64,000 nucleotides of DNA, taken from the NCBI RefSeq assembly GCF_009764355.1, contig NZ_LNUA01000032.1:248001-312000 (forward strand), in the 5' to 3' direction. The position numbers and the translations under genes were made by a program. Under the pieces are notes generated by a model. The model did not search any database and was not told where the DNA came from. It saw nothing but the letters and a program-made list of their open reading frames with translations. The stretch's first letter is position 1. Each line of letters begins with the position of its first letter. Of this stretch, positions 1 through 10,457 are shown piece after piece. The DNA comes from Companilactobacillus bobalius. GTDB lineage: Bacteria > Bacillota > Bacilli > Lactobacillales > Lactobacillaceae.

Positions 1-476
1 TTCTAGCGATGCAACATCCCTTTAAATTGGAACAGCATGCTGGGGCACAGTTAGTTAATTCCTTTTATGCTATTAGTAATGGTGGTGTTTTTGGAGTTGG
101 TTTGGGTAATGGGATTCAGAAACGTGGTTATTTGCCAGAACCACATACCGATTTCATTTTGGCTGTTATCAGTGAAGAGTTAGGTCTAGTAGGTGATATC
201 GTTGTATTATCGCTTTTGGCATTGATTATTTTACGGATAATTCTTATCGGTGTTCGTGCTAAGAAAAATTATAATGCTTTAGTTTGTTATGGAGTGGCGA
301 CAATGATGTTGACACAAGTAATACTTAACGTAGGAGGATTACTAGGTATGATTCCCCTAACTGGTGTTACTTTGCCATTTATCAGTTATGGTGGATCTAG
401 TATGTTAATACTGTCGATTGCTTTGGGAATCGTCCTTAACTTGGATGCCACGAATAAATTTGAAAGAACAAGGTGA
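1..476 (+). CDS. ftsW: FtsW-family peptidoglycan polymerase (SEDS), C-terminal part
   Basis: The frame is open from the left window edge, so the N-terminus lies outside. SEDS proteins are multi-pass membrane glycosyltransferases that polymerise lipid II; FtsW works at the septum with a class B PBP. Visible are the family signature around SNGGVFGVGLGNGIQKRGYLPEPHTD in short blocks (SNGG, GLGNG, LPEPHTDFI), the loop ISEELGLVG and the C-terminal segment PFISYGGSSM, with hydrophobic helices between. The following genes ylbG, rsmD and coaD match the neighbourhood of ftsW in Bacillus and lactobacilli, which favours FtsW over RodA. The gene ends with TGA four bases before ylbG. Confidence 0.9.
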   Translation, partial: LAMQHPFKLEQHAGAQLVNSFYAISNGGVFGVGLGNGIQKRGYLPEPHTDFILAVISEELGLVGDIVVLSLLALIILRIILIGVRAKKNYNALVCYGVATMMLTQVILNVGGLLGMIPLTGVTLPFISYGGSSMLILSIALGIVLNLDATNKFERTR

Positions 477-480
477 TTTT

Positions 481-747
481 ATGTTTAAAAAAGTGGAACG
501 CCAGGCTTTGTATGTTTGGGTTTATTCACTTAAATGGCGGAAGAAGTTGCAGCGCTATGGCACAATTTACTACACTTCCCCTAAAATGAAATATGTGATG
601 ATGTATGTAAATTCCAATCGAGTTGCGGAAGTTAGAAAAGAATTGAATTCTAAAAATTATGTAAAGAGAGTTTCATTAGCTCATAGAAAAGAATTAGATG
701 AACATTATGTTTTAAAAACTTCTGAAAGTAAGCAAGAGGAAAATTAA
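481..747 (+). CDS. ylbG: YlbG family protein (DUF2129)
   Basis: An 88-residue cytoplasmic protein of the DUF2129/YlbG family, whose function is unknown. The ATG at 481 is chosen over an upstream in-frame ATG because the latter lies inside ftsW. The sequence has the family start (MFKKVERQALYVWVYSLK), the YGTIYYTSPKMKYV segment and a basic C-terminal half. It overlaps the rsmD start by one base (TAATG), so the two are translationally coupled. It is always found beside rsmD in this group, which supports the call. Confidence 0.85.
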   Translation: MFKKVERQALYVWVYSLKWRKKLQRYGTIYYTSPKMKYVMMYVNSNRVAEVRKELNSKNYVKRVSLAHRKELDEHYVLKTSESKQEEN

Positions 748-1301
748 TGAAAGTTGTATCAGGAAAGTTTCGTGGATTGAATTTAAAGGCAGTTCCTAGC
801 AATAACACTCGTCCTACATCAGCTAAGGTTAAGGAAGCTGTTTTTAGCATGTTAACACCATATTTAGTTGAGGATGGCGTAGCTTTGGATTTGTTTGCAG
901 GAACAGGCAGTTTGGGTATCGAAGCTGTATCACGTGGCTATAAGACGGCTTATTTAGTTGATAAGGCCTATAAAGCTATTAGTACAATTAAAGAAAATGT
1001 TGATAAGACTCGTGCAAATGAAAGTTTTGTGGTTATGAAAACTGCAGCAACTGAGGCTTTAACTAAATTTAAAGATGATCAAGTGAAATTTGATTTAGTG
1101 TTTTTGGACCCACCTTATCGTATGAAGATTACAGAACAGATCATCGAAGATATGGTTGAAGAGGAGTTATTAAATCCTGGTGCTATCATTGTTGACGAGA
1201 CGGATTATGATATTGATCTCACTAATTTTGACAAAATAGATTTACTTAAAGAAAAGAATTATAAAGATACTAAGGTTGCACTGTATCAGTTTGGAGGGTA
1301 A
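747..1301 (+). CDS. rsmD: 16S rRNA (guanine(966)-N(2))-methyltransferase RsmD
   Basis: A 184-residue SAM-dependent methyltransferase that modifies G966 of 16S rRNA (E. coli numbering) during 30S assembly. The RNA-binding TRPTSAKVKEAVF segment is at residues 21-33, the SAM-binding DLFAGTGSLGIEA at 48-60, and the catalytic DPPY motif at 121-124. Length is typical for the family. ATG at 747 overlaps the ylbG stop; coaD starts two bases after the stop. The gene appears intact. Confidence 0.95.
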   Translation: MKVVSGKFRGLNLKAVPSNNTRPTSAKVKEAVFSMLTPYLVEDGVALDLFAGTGSLGIEAVSRGYKTAYLVDKAYKAISTIKENVDKTRANESFVVMKTAATEALTKFKDDQVKFDLVFLDPPYRMKITEQIIEDMVEEELLNPGAIIVDETDYDIDLTNFDKIDLLKEKNYKDTKVALYQFGG

Positions 1302-1303
1302 GT

Positions 1304-1795
1304 ATGTCGCAAAGAATTGGCCTTTATGCAGGAAGTTTTGATCCAATTACCAACGGTCATTTGGATATAATTCGTCGTGCTTCAAAATTGTTTGATAAAT
1401 TATATGTAGCACCTATGACTAATACATCAAAAAAGTATTTATTCTCCTATCAGGAAAAGAAGTCCTTCATTGAGGCTGAAATTAAAGATTTAAGTAATGT
1501 TTCAGTTGTAGATGGTAAATCAGAGCTTTCAACCAATTTGGCCCGTCAACTAGGAGCTGGTTTTATGGTTCGTTCAATGCGTAATCCTGATGATTTTGGT
1601 TATGAATCAGGTGTGGCTTCAATTAATAAAGTTTTAGACAAAAATATTGAAACGATATTCCTGCTAGCAAATGATCAGTATGCTACGATATCATCATCAA
1701 TGATGAAAGAAGTGGCCAAGTTTGGTGGCGATATATCCGAATTTGTACCTCAAGCAGTCGCTTTAGAATTGATAAAGAAATTGAGGAAGGAATAA
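1304..1795 (+). CDS. coaD: Phosphopantetheine adenylyltransferase
   Basis: A 163-residue enzyme that adenylates 4'-phosphopantetheine to dephospho-CoA, the penultimate step of CoA synthesis. The nucleotidyltransferase motif GSFDPITNGH (residues 10-19) holds the T/HxGH signature, and SSSMMKEVAKFGGDISEFVP forms the usual C-terminal region. It is the third gene of a tightly packed ylbG-rsmD-coaD-sepM-like run, with a GGAGGG ribosome binding site just before the ATG. No irregularity is seen. Confidence 0.96.
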   Translation: MSQRIGLYAGSFDPITNGHLDIIRRASKLFDKLYVAPMTNTSKKYLFSYQEKKSFIEAEIKDLSNVSVVDGKSELSTNLARQLGAGFMVRSMRNPDDFGYESGVASINKVLDKNIETIFLLANDQYATISSSMMKEVAKFGGDISEFVPQAVALELIKKLRKE

Positions 1796-1801
1796 ACTAT
1801 T

Positions 1802-2857
1802 TTGAGATTTAACAAAACTAGAAATAAAATCTTTGGTGCTATATTTATTTTTATTATTGTCGTGGCATTCTTCTTTACACCAACAGGTTATTATTTAGAA
1901 GTTCCAGGTAGTGCCGAAGATACTTCTCAATTTGTAAAGGTCAATGGTAAGCAGGATAAGAAAAAAGGAAACTTGCTACTAACGACAGTTGGAATTGTCA
2001 GTGGAACTCCATTTACGCTGTTGAAATCAATGGGAAATGATTTCGAAACCATCTATTCGCAAGAAGAATTGATGGGAAATGAAAATAGTCAACAATATTT
2101 TCAAGTTCAACAGTACTATATGAAATCAGCAACCAATAATGCGATACAGGCAGCATACTCTAAAGCAGGAAAGCCATTTACTAAAAAGTATCTAGGCGTT
2201 TACATTATGGACATCATGAATAACTCTGCTTTTAAGAATAAACTGCAAGTTGGCGATACGATAACTTCTATTAACAACTATCACTTTAAGAATTCAGCTC
2301 AATTTATCAATTATGTTAAGAAGCAAGATAAAAAATCTATTGTCAAAATTAATTTTGTGCGTGATGGTAAAAAGAAATCAGCTTCAGGTAAACTGGTTAA
2401 ATTAGCAGATACCAAACGTTATGGTTTGGGAATCACTTTGACTGATAATACAGAGGCCAAGGGTAATCCTCCGACAAAGATCGATGCTGGTAGTATCGGT
2501 GGTCCTTCAGCAGGATTGATGTTTACTTTGCAGGTTTACTCACAGATCAGCAATAAGGATTTAAAGGCCGGTCGTACTATCGCCGGAACTGGAACAATTT
2601 CCCCTGATGGAACTGTTGGTCCTATCGGTGGGATTGAGAAGAAGGTCTATGCAGCTTCAGAAATGGGTGCAACAATTTTCTTTGCTCCTGACGATCCTGT
2701 AACAAAAGAAATTAAGAAATATGAACCAGGTTACGTTAATAATTATAATTTAGCCAAACGTGCCGCTAAGAAAATTCATACAAAGATGAAGATTGTACCT
2801 GTAAAGAATTTAAATGATGCAATTAATTATCTCGAAAAAACGAAACAGTCCAAATAA
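1802..2857 (+). CDS. SepM/YlbL-type membrane-anchored PDZ and Lon-like serine protease
   Basis: A 351-residue protein with an N-terminal membrane anchor (about residues 9-28), a PDZ domain (about 125-200) and a C-terminal Lon-type S16 protease domain. The catalytic dyad is Ser236 in GGPSAG and Lys281 in GPIGGIEKK. In streptococci the relative SepM processes competence peptide outside the cell; YlbL in Bacillus is linked to cell division control. TTG at 1802 is chosen from the AGGAAGGA site at 1784-1791. A terminator follows directly, ending the operon that starts upstream of ftsW or ylbG. Confidence 0.9.
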   Translation: MRFNKTRNKIFGAIFIFIIVVAFFFTPTGYYLEVPGSAEDTSQFVKVNGKQDKKKGNLLLTTVGIVSGTPFTLLKSMGNDFETIYSQEELMGNENSQQYFQVQQYYMKSATNNAIQAAYSKAGKPFTKKYLGVYIMDIMNNSAFKNKLQVGDTITSINNYHFKNSAQFINYVKKQDKKSIVKINFVRDGKKKSASGKLVKLADTKRYGLGITLTDNTEAKGNPPTKIDAGSIGGPSAGLMFTLQVYSQISNKDLKAGRTIAGTGTISPDGTVGPIGGIEKKVYAASEMGATIFFAPDDPVTKEIKKYEPGYVNNYNLAKRAAKKIHTKMKIVPVKNLNDAINYLEKTKQSK

Positions 2858-2873
2858 GGGCTGTTTTTTTTCG
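2844..2873 (+). terminator. Rho-independent terminator after the sepM-like gene
   Basis: An eight-base-pair stem (AACAGTCC paired with GGGCTGTT, one G-U) overlaps the stop codon and is followed by a run of T. Confidence 0.8.
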
Positions 2874-2896
2874 TAATTTAATTCGAGGTGATTGAA

Positions 2897-3523
2897 ATGG
2901 AAGAAGTTTATCAATACGTTCGAAATAAAAAAATTGGTTTATTAGTGAGTATCGTAGCCTTAGTTGTAGGAGGATATTTTTTTCTTTTCCACAAAACAAC
3001 CCTGACTAGTACAGTAGAACCTAAGCAGGAATTAGCAACTCAAAAAGATGAGATCAAAAAGAGTAAAATTGATTCAAAAATAAAAGAACCACAAACAATA
3101 GTTGTCGATGTACAAGGTGCTGTTAAAAAATCAGGTGTTTATCACGTAAAAGATAAGGCGATTGTACAGGAAGTGATACAGACAGCTGGTGGCTTTGCGG
3201 CCAATGCTGATTTGAGACAGATCAATCAGGCTAAGAGAGTGGCCGATCAGATGCAAATTTATATCCCGGTTAAAGGTGAGAAAACGCGCGCTCCTGCCAA
3301 TACAAACTTATCAGGTGATACTCAAGGTAAAAAGATAGTAAATATTAATACAGCAACAGTTGATGATTTTAAAAATGTAACTGGGATTGGCCCTAAAAAG
3401 GCACAAAAAGTTATTGCCTATCGTGAAGAACATGGCCAATTCAAAACGTTACATGATTTAACTAATGTTTCAGGAATTGGTGAGAAGAGCTTATCTAAAT
3501 TAAAAGATCAATTAACAGTTTAA
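2897..3523 (+). CDS. comEA: Competence protein ComEA (DNA receptor)
   Basis: A 208-residue membrane-anchored DNA-binding protein that captures incoming DNA at the cell surface during transformation. It has one N-terminal membrane segment (about 11-31), a polar linker, an SLBB-type domain (about 65-125, IVVDVQGAVKKSGVY) and a C-terminal helix-hairpin-helix pair (VNINTATVDDF, GIGPKKAQKVIAYR, GIGEKSL) at about 148-205. ATG at 2897 fits the GAGGTG site at 2885-2890 better than the GTG inside that site. The gene is intact; its partner comEC follows after four bases and is broken. Confidence 0.92.
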   Translation: MEEVYQYVRNKKIGLLVSIVALVVGGYFFLFHKTTLTSTVEPKQELATQKDEIKKSKIDSKIKEPQTIVVDVQGAVKKSGVYHVKDKAIVQEVIQTAGGFAANADLRQINQAKRVADQMQIYIPVKGEKTRAPANTNLSGDTQGKKIVNINTATVDDFKNVTGIGPKKAQKVIAYREEHGQFKTLHDLTNVSGIGEKSLSKLKDQLTV

Positions 3524-3527
3524 GATA

Positions 3528-5777
3528 ATGAAAGGTAAGTTGATTTTTTCCGCATTGGTAATAATTTTATTAATAACTATTTATTTTGAGAATAAATTAT
3601 TCATCATTTTTCTACTATTATTAATAGTAAGGATTGTTTTGCTTAAAAATAAAAATCTTAACCTATTGATTATAAGTTTGTCCGTAATTTTTGCCGTACG
3701 TTGTCGGTTGATAAAGCCACCGACCACTGTACCGCAAATACAGAGTGGAGTAGTAACGCCTGATTCAATTTCTATCAATGGAGATTTACTAACGGGTGAA
3801 TTACAAACTAGTCATGAAACAGTGAAATTCATTTATCAAATAAAAACACAACGTGAACAACGGTATTGGAAAAAGCTAGATCATATGGTTCAAACAAAGC
3901 CACAAATTAAGAAAATAGAGTCGATAGCCCAATCACGTAATCCTGGTGAATTTAATTACGCCAAGTATTTAACTAAGCAGAGTATTCATTATCAAGCAGA
4001 AATCACAGAATTCAAAAATCTTATAGAGTACCAACCACAAAATTTCAAAGGTAAAATAAATGCTTTACGAATACATATTATTAAATATTTAGCACAATTA
4101 CCGAAGTGGTTATGAATTCATGCCCAAAGTCTGATAGTTGGTTACACTGATCCTGCAGATAAAGATTTTTTAAAAATCTTGAGTGTTTTGGGAATTATTC
4201 ATCTTTTTAGTTTATCGGGTCTGCATGTGTTACTTATTCTGACGTTAATTAGAAAATTGACATCTTTTTTGAAGATTCCATTAGAACTAATTGATACGTT
4301 AATGTTATTTTTGCTGCCAAGCTATGGCATTTTGGTAGGTTCAAAGAGTGGCATCTGGCGTGCAGTTGTTTTGGCAATGGTTGGAATTGTATTTAAAAAA
4401 TTGGGTTGGTCGTTAAGTAGTCTTGATATTTTTAGCGTGACACTATTGATATGCTTGTTTGTTGATCCATTGGCTATAACGACTATGGGTGGTCAGCTTA
4501 GTTTTCTGTTGGCTTTTGCCATCATGTATCTGTATAAGAACACTAAATTCATTTGTGCGACATTAAAGATGAATTTAGTTAGTTTACCGATAATATGTTT
4601 CTATACGTATCAGCTTAATTTGTTAACTTTATTGGTCAATTTGATTTTTATTCCATTATTTACTTACGTAATATTGCCTTTGACCTTTATTTCGGCACTG
4701 TCGGTTAAGTTAAAAATTTGGAATAATGTAAATGATTTATTTGAAGGTATGTATGGATTTTTAGATTATTTTTCCAATGGTGCTCAATTTATATTGGTGA
4801 CGGGTAAATTGGCTATTTTATCAGTTATTTTGTTGGTGATAATAAGTCTTTTCTACATTGAAAGTAAAAGTATTCTTAATAAGTATTTGTATCAGTATCT
4901 AATTGTCTTTGCCGCCTGCATAATGATCAATAAATTTCCCTTGAGTGGATCAGTAAATATAATTGATGTAGGTCAAGGAGATAGTATTCTGGTAACAACA
5001 CCTTTAATAAGAAAGACTTTTTATTTCTAATTGGGAGAATAACAAGAGTTATCCCGATATTGAGAATCTACTTATTTTGAGTACATTATTCTGGAACACA
5101 GTACAATTCCGTTCCTAAAGTCGCAAGGAATTTCTAAAATTGACATACTCTTTTTGTCACACAAGGATGTTGACCATATCGGTAACTTAGATATCTTATT
5201 GAATAAATTTCCAGTTAGGCAAGTTAATTTCGGTATTGGTTTGAATCAAAATCTTCGAATTCAAAATGTCATTCGAACTCATCCAGAAATTGAATTCAAG
5301 AGTCGTCAACAAGGAGATGTTATAAAAACTGGTTTTATAAATTGGCAAGTTCTTTGGCCAAAAGTGAAGGGAAAAGGAGAGAACAGTGATTCCTTAACGC
5401 TATTGGCACGAATTAAAGATAAAAATTGGCTTTTTACGGGAGATTTAGATATTCCCTCGGAACAAAAGATATTGAAAAATTATCAATTCAAAGTTGACTA
5501 TTTAAAGTTAGGTCACCACGGATCAAAAACAGCAACAGGGGATGAGTTACTGGAAAAAACACAACCAAAGTTGGGCTTAATCTCGGCCGGAATTAATAAT
5601 CGCTATGGACATCCTAATATAGAAACCTTGAAACGGTTAGAAAATCACCAGGTAAAATATTTAAACACGGCTGATTATGGTATGATATCTTGGTATTACG
5701 ATTTTTTCAGTAATAGAGAAAAGATAACAACTTTTTTAAAGGGTGACTCGTTTGAAAATAACAGAATTAAAAAATAA
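3528..5777 (+). pseudogene. comEC: Competence channel protein ComEC/Rec2, interrupted
   Basis: ComEC forms the membrane channel for single-stranded DNA uptake. The full frame of about 749 codons is recognisable: N-terminal OB-like region (3528-4112), the competence membrane domain with SLSGLH and many hydrophobic helices (4116-5020) and the metallo-beta-lactamase-like domain (VGQGDSILV, LSHKDVDHIGN, LGHHGSKTA, RYGHPN) ending at 5777. A TGA interrupts at 4113-4115, where an Arg codon CGA would fit, and about 5010-5100 is unrelated sequence with several stops. All three pieces share one frame. As written no functional channel can be made. Confidence 0.88.
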
Positions 5778-6765
5778 TTTAAAACAAGGTAATTTGAGTA
5801 ATGTCTATTTGATTACCGGTGCGGAACAGGTCTTCATTAAAGATATTCAGAAATCATTTAAAAATATTATGTCTCCTGAAGAACGTGATATGAATTTCTC
5901 CAGTTTTGACTTAGAAGAAACATCATTAGATGACATGATTAATGAAGCTATCTCTGCACCTTTCTTTGGTGAAAAAAGATTAGTTTTTGCCCAGAACCCT
6001 TATTTTTTAACGGCGGAACGTGTTAAAAATGCTGTTGAACAAAATACATACTTATTATTGAGATATATTCAGAATCCAACTCCTTCAACAATCATGGTGA
6101 TTTTTGCCTCATATGAGAAACTAGATGCTCGAAAGAAGATTGTTAAGCAGTTAAAGAAAATAGCGGCAGTAGTCGATGCTGGTCAGATGGAGGGACCAGT
6201 TCTAACTAGGACGATTCAAAATGATTTAAAAACTGATGGTTATCAAATTGATGGGGAAGCCTTGGATTTATTAATAAATAAAACCAAAAGTAATTACTCT
6301 TTGATAACGAATCAATTGGTTAAATTAAAGATGTATGCTTTACAATCGAAAAGAATTGATAAACAGGCAGTAGAGGAACTAGTACCACAATCATTAGAAG
6401 ATAATGTTTTTGACTTAATGAATCAAATTCTTAATAAGAATATTTATCAGGCCGAGGAACTATATCATCAATTCTTATTGCAAAAGATTGATCCAATACT
6501 TTTGATTGCTATTTTAATGTCTCAATTGCGTCTCTTGATTCAAGTTAAGGTGCTAACTGAAAGAGGTTTAACTGAAGCCACGATTTCTAAGAACCTCAAA
6601 TTGCATCCTTATCGAGTTAAATTGTCGCATCGACAGTCTAAGCGATTGGATATGAAGCAATTAATAGTTATGTATCAGGACTTAGTGAACTTAGATTACC
6701 AGATTAAGTCAGGACAAGGGGACAAAGAGTTACTATTTGATCTCTTTATAGCAAAATTTGCATAA
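5752..6765 (+). CDS. holA: DNA polymerase III subunit delta
   Basis: A 337-residue clamp-loader delta subunit, which opens the beta sliding clamp. The sequence shows the family features NVYLITGAEQVFIKDI near the start, SSFDLEETSLDDMINEAISAPFF in short blocks, and a helical C-terminal collar domain. TTG at 5752 is preferred because AAGGGTGA lies 6-13 bases upstream; an in-frame GTG at 5743 lies inside that site. The start overlaps the end of comEC by 26 bases, the usual comEC-holA arrangement. Intact. Confidence 0.9.
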   Translation: MKITELKNNLKQGNLSNVYLITGAEQVFIKDIQKSFKNIMSPEERDMNFSSFDLEETSLDDMINEAISAPFFGEKRLVFAQNPYFLTAERVKNAVEQNTYLLLRYIQNPTPSTIMVIFASYEKLDARKKIVKQLKKIAAVVDAGQMEGPVLTRTIQNDLKTDGYQIDGEALDLLINKTKSNYSLITNQLVKLKMYALQSKRIDKQAVEELVPQSLEDNVFDLMNQILNKNIYQAEELYHQFLLQKIDPILLIAILMSQLRLLIQVKVLTERGLTEATISKNLKLHPYRVKLSHRQSKRLDMKQLIVMYQDLVNLDYQIKSGQGDKELLFDLFIAKFA

Positions 6766-6766
6766 T

Positions 6767-6804
6767 AAAAAGGAGTTCAGAATAATATCTGAACTCCTTT
6801 TTTG
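6767..6804 (+). terminator. Terminator after holA
   Basis: A 12-base-pair perfect stem (AAAGGAGTTCAG with its complement) and a T run lie just after holA. The symmetrical A/T flanks mean it could also act on the minus strand. Confidence 0.85.
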
Positions 6805-6808
6805 AGAA

Positions 6809-6839
6809 ATAAAAAAGCAACCAATATAGGTCGCTTAAG
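6809..6839 (-). terminator. Terminator after rpsT (minus strand)
   Basis: On the minus strand AGCGACC pairs with GGTTGCT (one G-U) around TATAT and is followed by six T. It lies directly after the rpsT stop. Confidence 0.7.
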
Positions 6840-6840
6840 A

Positions 6841-7089
6841 TTAATTCAATTTAGCAAGTCTTGACTTATCGCGAGCAGCTTTGTTAGCCTTGATTAGGCC
6901 TTTAGCTTTAGCCATGTCAATAGCACGAACTGCTGTTCTAAACATATCTTCTTTGTTGTCAGTGTTGTTAGCAGCTGAAGTTTCAAAGTTTTTGATAGCT
7001 GAACGCATAGCGCTCTTTTGTGAAGCATTGCGAAGAGTTGCACTTTGTGCAGTCTTTACACGTTTCATAGCTGATTTAATTTGTGGCAT
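6841..7089 (-). CDS. rpsT: 30S ribosomal protein S20
   Basis: An 82-residue, strongly basic alpha-helical ribosomal protein that binds 16S rRNA early in 30S assembly. It begins [15 protein letters not shown] and carries the family segments [16 protein letters not shown] and the C-terminal [20 protein letters not shown] in short blocks. ATG at 7089 is selected by a GGAGGTG site on the minus strand; a GTG three codons upstream overlaps the site. As in other lactobacilli it is transcribed alone, convergent to holA. Confidence 0.95.
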   Translation of the reverse strand: MPQIKSAMKRVKTAQSATLRNASQKSAMRSAIKNFETSAANNTDNKEDMFRTAVRAIDMAKAKGLIKANKAARDKSRLAKLN

Positions 7090-7304
7090 CAATTTCACCT
7101 CCGATTACCTAGTAAGCTTAAAACTCAATACATAGAATTATACATAATTAGCTTTGGCAATGCAATGAAATGTCGATTTTTTTTACACTATTGCAATATT
7201 CTACATTATGTAGTAAATTAGTTAGTTGTGTTAACCATGCTCTGTTTGACGAATCACCAACGCAGACATAGTTTGGCTAAATATATAAGGAAAAGGTGAA
7301 TGAA

Positions 7305-7574
7305 ATGGCTATTTCAAAACAAAAGAAAAATGAAGTTATCAAACAATATGCACGTAAAGATGGAGACACTGGTTCTCCAGAAGTACAAATTGCTGTTTTA
7401 ACTTATGATATTAATTCTCTAAACGATCACTTGAAAGTTAACAAGAAAGACCACCACTCATATGTTGGTCTATTAAAGAAAATTGGTCACCGTCGTAACC
7501 TATTGGCATACCTACGTAACAAGGATGTTCAACGTTACCATGATTTGATCAAATCATTAGGTCTACGTCGTTAA
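7305..7574 (+). CDS. rpsO: 30S ribosomal protein S15
   Basis: An 89-residue primary 16S rRNA-binding protein of the 30S platform. The sequence has [13 protein letters not shown], the [15 protein letters not shown] loop and [16 protein letters not shown], all hallmark S15 segments. ATG at 7305 with AAGGTG seven bases upstream gives the normal MAISK start. It is followed by its own terminator and then RNase J2. S15 is often autoregulated through its leader; the 7140-7300 leader is AT-rich but no certain S15-binding fold was identified. Confidence 0.96.
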   Translation: MAISKQKKNEVIKQYARKDGDTGSPEVQIAVLTYDINSLNDHLKVNKKDHHSYVGLLKKIGHRRNLLAYLRNKDVQRYHDLIKSLGLRR

Positions 7575-7584
7575 TATCAATTTA

Positions 7585-7613
7585 GGAAGTTTCCCGTTTG
7601 GGAGGCTTCTTTT
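7585..7613 (+). terminator. Terminator after rpsO
   Basis: GAAGTTTCCC pairs with GGGAGGCTTC across a GTTT loop, followed by eight T. Confidence 0.85.
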
Positions 7614-7747
7614 TTTTCGCTTTTTTTTATATATTGTCTCTCGTATGGTAGAATAACAAACAGGTATAGCTTAAATAGTCTTAAAAGACTTAAAAATCAC
7701 AATAGGATATTATGATCTATGCTATTTTAATGAAATGAGAGATGAAA

Positions 7748-9445
7748 ATGAGCAAAAAAATTAAAATAATTTTGTTAAGTGGCGTACGTGAAAACGGAAA
7801 GAATATGTACGCAGTAGAAGTAAATGACGAGATTTATATCTTGGATATTGGTTTACAATATCCTGATAATGATCTTTACGGAATTGATGTTGTTGTACCA
7901 GATATGACTTACATCAAGGAAAATATTGATAAAGTGGTGGGTATCTTCCTATCACACGGTCATGCAGATGCAATCGGTGCTTTGCCATACCTAATCAGTG
8001 ATTACGACATTCCTGTATTTGGTTCAGAAATGACGATCGAACTAGCTAAGATTGTTTGTTCAAATGACAGTCGCAGTAAGAAATTCTCAGATTTCCACGT
8101 TATCGATGAAAACACAGCTATTGATTTTGAACAGGCTTCAGTTTCATTCTTTAAAACAACCCATTCAATCCCAGGCTCTTTAGGAACAGTTATCAAGACT
8201 GAAGAAGGTCAAATTGTTTATACGGGTGACTTTAAATTTGATCAAGCTGCTGTACCAGTTTATAAGACTGATTATGGCCGTATTGCTAAAATCGGTAGTG
8301 AACGTGTTCTAGCCTTGTTAAGTGACTCTGCTAATGCTGAATCACCTTATGAAAATTCTAATGAACGTGATATCTATGAATATATTTTGGATACGTTTAG
8401 TTATCACAATGGCCGTATTATTGTGGCTCAAGTGGCTTCAAACATTCAAAGAATGCAACAAGTTTTGGATGCAGCTGATAAGACAGGTAGAAGAGTCTTC
8501 CTATCAGGAACGGACGCCGAAAAGATTGTTAAAACGGCTATGAACTTAGGCTATTTGAAGATTCCTAATAAAGAATTAATTTTAAAACCTAAGGAACTAA
8601 AAGGTTTTGATAATAATAAATTAGTTGTTGTTGAAACCGGTAAAATGGGTGAACCAGTCAAGGTTCTTCGAAAGATGGCTAATCCAGCAGCTAAGACGAA
8701 GTTCCAAATTGAAGAAGGAGACCTAGTATTTATTGCTACAACTCCTTCACATGCCATGGATACAACTGTTGCCAAAGCTAGAGATGCTATTTATCGTACA
8801 GGAGCTGAAGTTAAAGCATTGAGTGATGACAAACACTCTTCAGGCCATGCTAATAAGACTGATCTGCAATTGATGATCAATCTTTTGAATCCAGAGAATG
8901 TTATTCCTGTTCAAGGGGAATATCGTCTTTTGGATGCACATGCAAGAATTGCGCACGAAACAGGCATTCCTTATCAAAATATTTTCCTTACTAAAAAGGG
9001 TGATGTTTTGAATTATGAAAATGGACAATTCTATCAAGCTAAGGCTGTCGATGCCGGAGATACTATGATCGACGGAAAAGGTGTTGGCGACATTGGAAGT
9101 ATCGTTCTACGGGTTCAATAATTATTGGCCGAAGACTATGTTTTCATTGCGGTAGCTACAATTGATCGTAAAAAGAAGAGGTTAAAATAAATAGACTTGA
9201 TTTACGCATAGAGACTCCTAATAATTTATTACAAGTATTATCGCTTTATTATAAGAATGATGACAGGGTCAATTTAAAACGAAGATTATATGCAAGATAT
9301 TTTTAAATTAGATAAATGATATTTGAAACAAGATGTCCGTGACAAGTTAAATCACTTCTTGTATGAACAAACTAATCGTCACCCGGTAATTCTTCCTGTA
9401 ATCATGGAAGTAAACCAGAACAGACATAGAAAAGCCAAAAAATAA
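7748..9445 (+). pseudogene. rnjB: Ribonuclease J2, interrupted near the C-terminus
   Basis: RNase J proteins are metallo-beta-lactamase exo/endoribonucleases of mRNA decay. The frame of 565 codons has the usual family length. Placement after rpsO and the altered metal motif SHGHADAIGALP (J1 has HxHxDH, here the last His is Ala) point to the J2 paralogue, known to be weakly active alone and to work with J1. A TAA at 9119-9121 and an unrelated stop-rich block at about 9183-9330 break the C-terminal domain; the frame resumes with the true C-terminus (LKQDVRDKL, HPVILPVIMEV) to 9445. ATG 7742 is an alternative start. Confidence 0.85.
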
Positions 9446-9481
9446 ACTGATTTAATTAGTTAGATATTGTTGAGGTATTGT

Positions 9482-10429
9482 ATGGACGATTCAGATAATC
9501 TAAAAAAAATTATTGATCAGGCGGAAGAAGCCTTTGAACAGGGCGTTTGGTCTGAAGCAGTGGATTTATACGTGGAAGCGTATGCAATGCATCAGCCGGT
9601 AAATTGTATGTGACTAGACAAGCTATTTCGAAGTGGGAGTCAGGTGCCTGGCGACCTTGAAGCAGTAATCTTAGATTATTTTAATTATTACCTCAGTGAA
9701 CCAGAAACGGCTGAATTAGCTTTGGATATCATTTTAGAAAATGATGATTTCTTATTAGCTAATCAAATGTTAAATTTTTATGACATAGAGACATTGCCAC
9801 ATATTAAGCCAGAGTTTGTAGAAGATATAACGAAACGAATACAAGTAGCAGAAGATCGTCACGAACGTTCTTTCAAGCCAGAGAAGAAACAATTATCTAA
9901 ACGACTTTATTCTATCGTTACAGAATCAACTCCAAAACAAATTCAATTGTTAAGAAGTTTGCGACAATTTAACAAGAGTGATTATGTAAAGGATGCAAAG
10001 ATTTTATTAGTCAATCCCTTGTTACATCCGCTTTTAAAGAGTGAAGCTCTGGAAAATTTATTGAAACTAGGGATCGATGAAACTATAGATATTTCGTTCT
10101 ATGGTGAAAATAAAACTTGCAATCCGAGTGACTTAATGCCTATTATGTCAACTGATGTCTATTTGAAAATGTGCGACGAATTAGAAAAATTATTAACTGA
10201 CGAAAATGATTCGCAATTAGAAAACTTTAAAGGTGAGTTGTCACTGTACGCGGCACGTCGATATTGTGTTGTTGAGGCCATAATAAAAAGTCCCTCAAGC
10301 CGGACAAAAGTATGATATTTAAGGTATCGTTTAGTTGATGAATCACAAATAAGTGATAATCAGGGGTTAAAAGAAGTAAATAATTGGCTAAAAAGGTTCG
10401 ATGAGCTAATAAATGCCTTTCAAGAGTGA
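9482..10429 (+). pseudogene. Tetratricopeptide-type protein between rnjB and tuf, interrupted
   Basis: A frame of 315 codons beginning with an ATG at 9482 shows acidic TPR-like helices (IDQAEEAFEQGVWSEAVDLY, PETAELALDIILEND). TPR proteins are protein-protein scaffolds; the role of this one, commonly found beside tuf in lactobacilli, is unknown. A TGA at about 9611 and another at about 10313 break it, each inside a short stretch of poor sequence, and the frame is the same on both sides. The final piece (YRLVDESQISD to FQE) ends at 10429. Confidence 0.6.
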
Positions 10430-10457
10430 AAAAAATTAACTTTTTTTGCTTTGAGTA

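Noticed and set aside
7677..7690. AGTCTTAAAAGACT palindrome upstream of RNase J2 as an operator or terminator
   Set aside because: Short, AT-rich, no T run and no known operator resemblance; probably chance.
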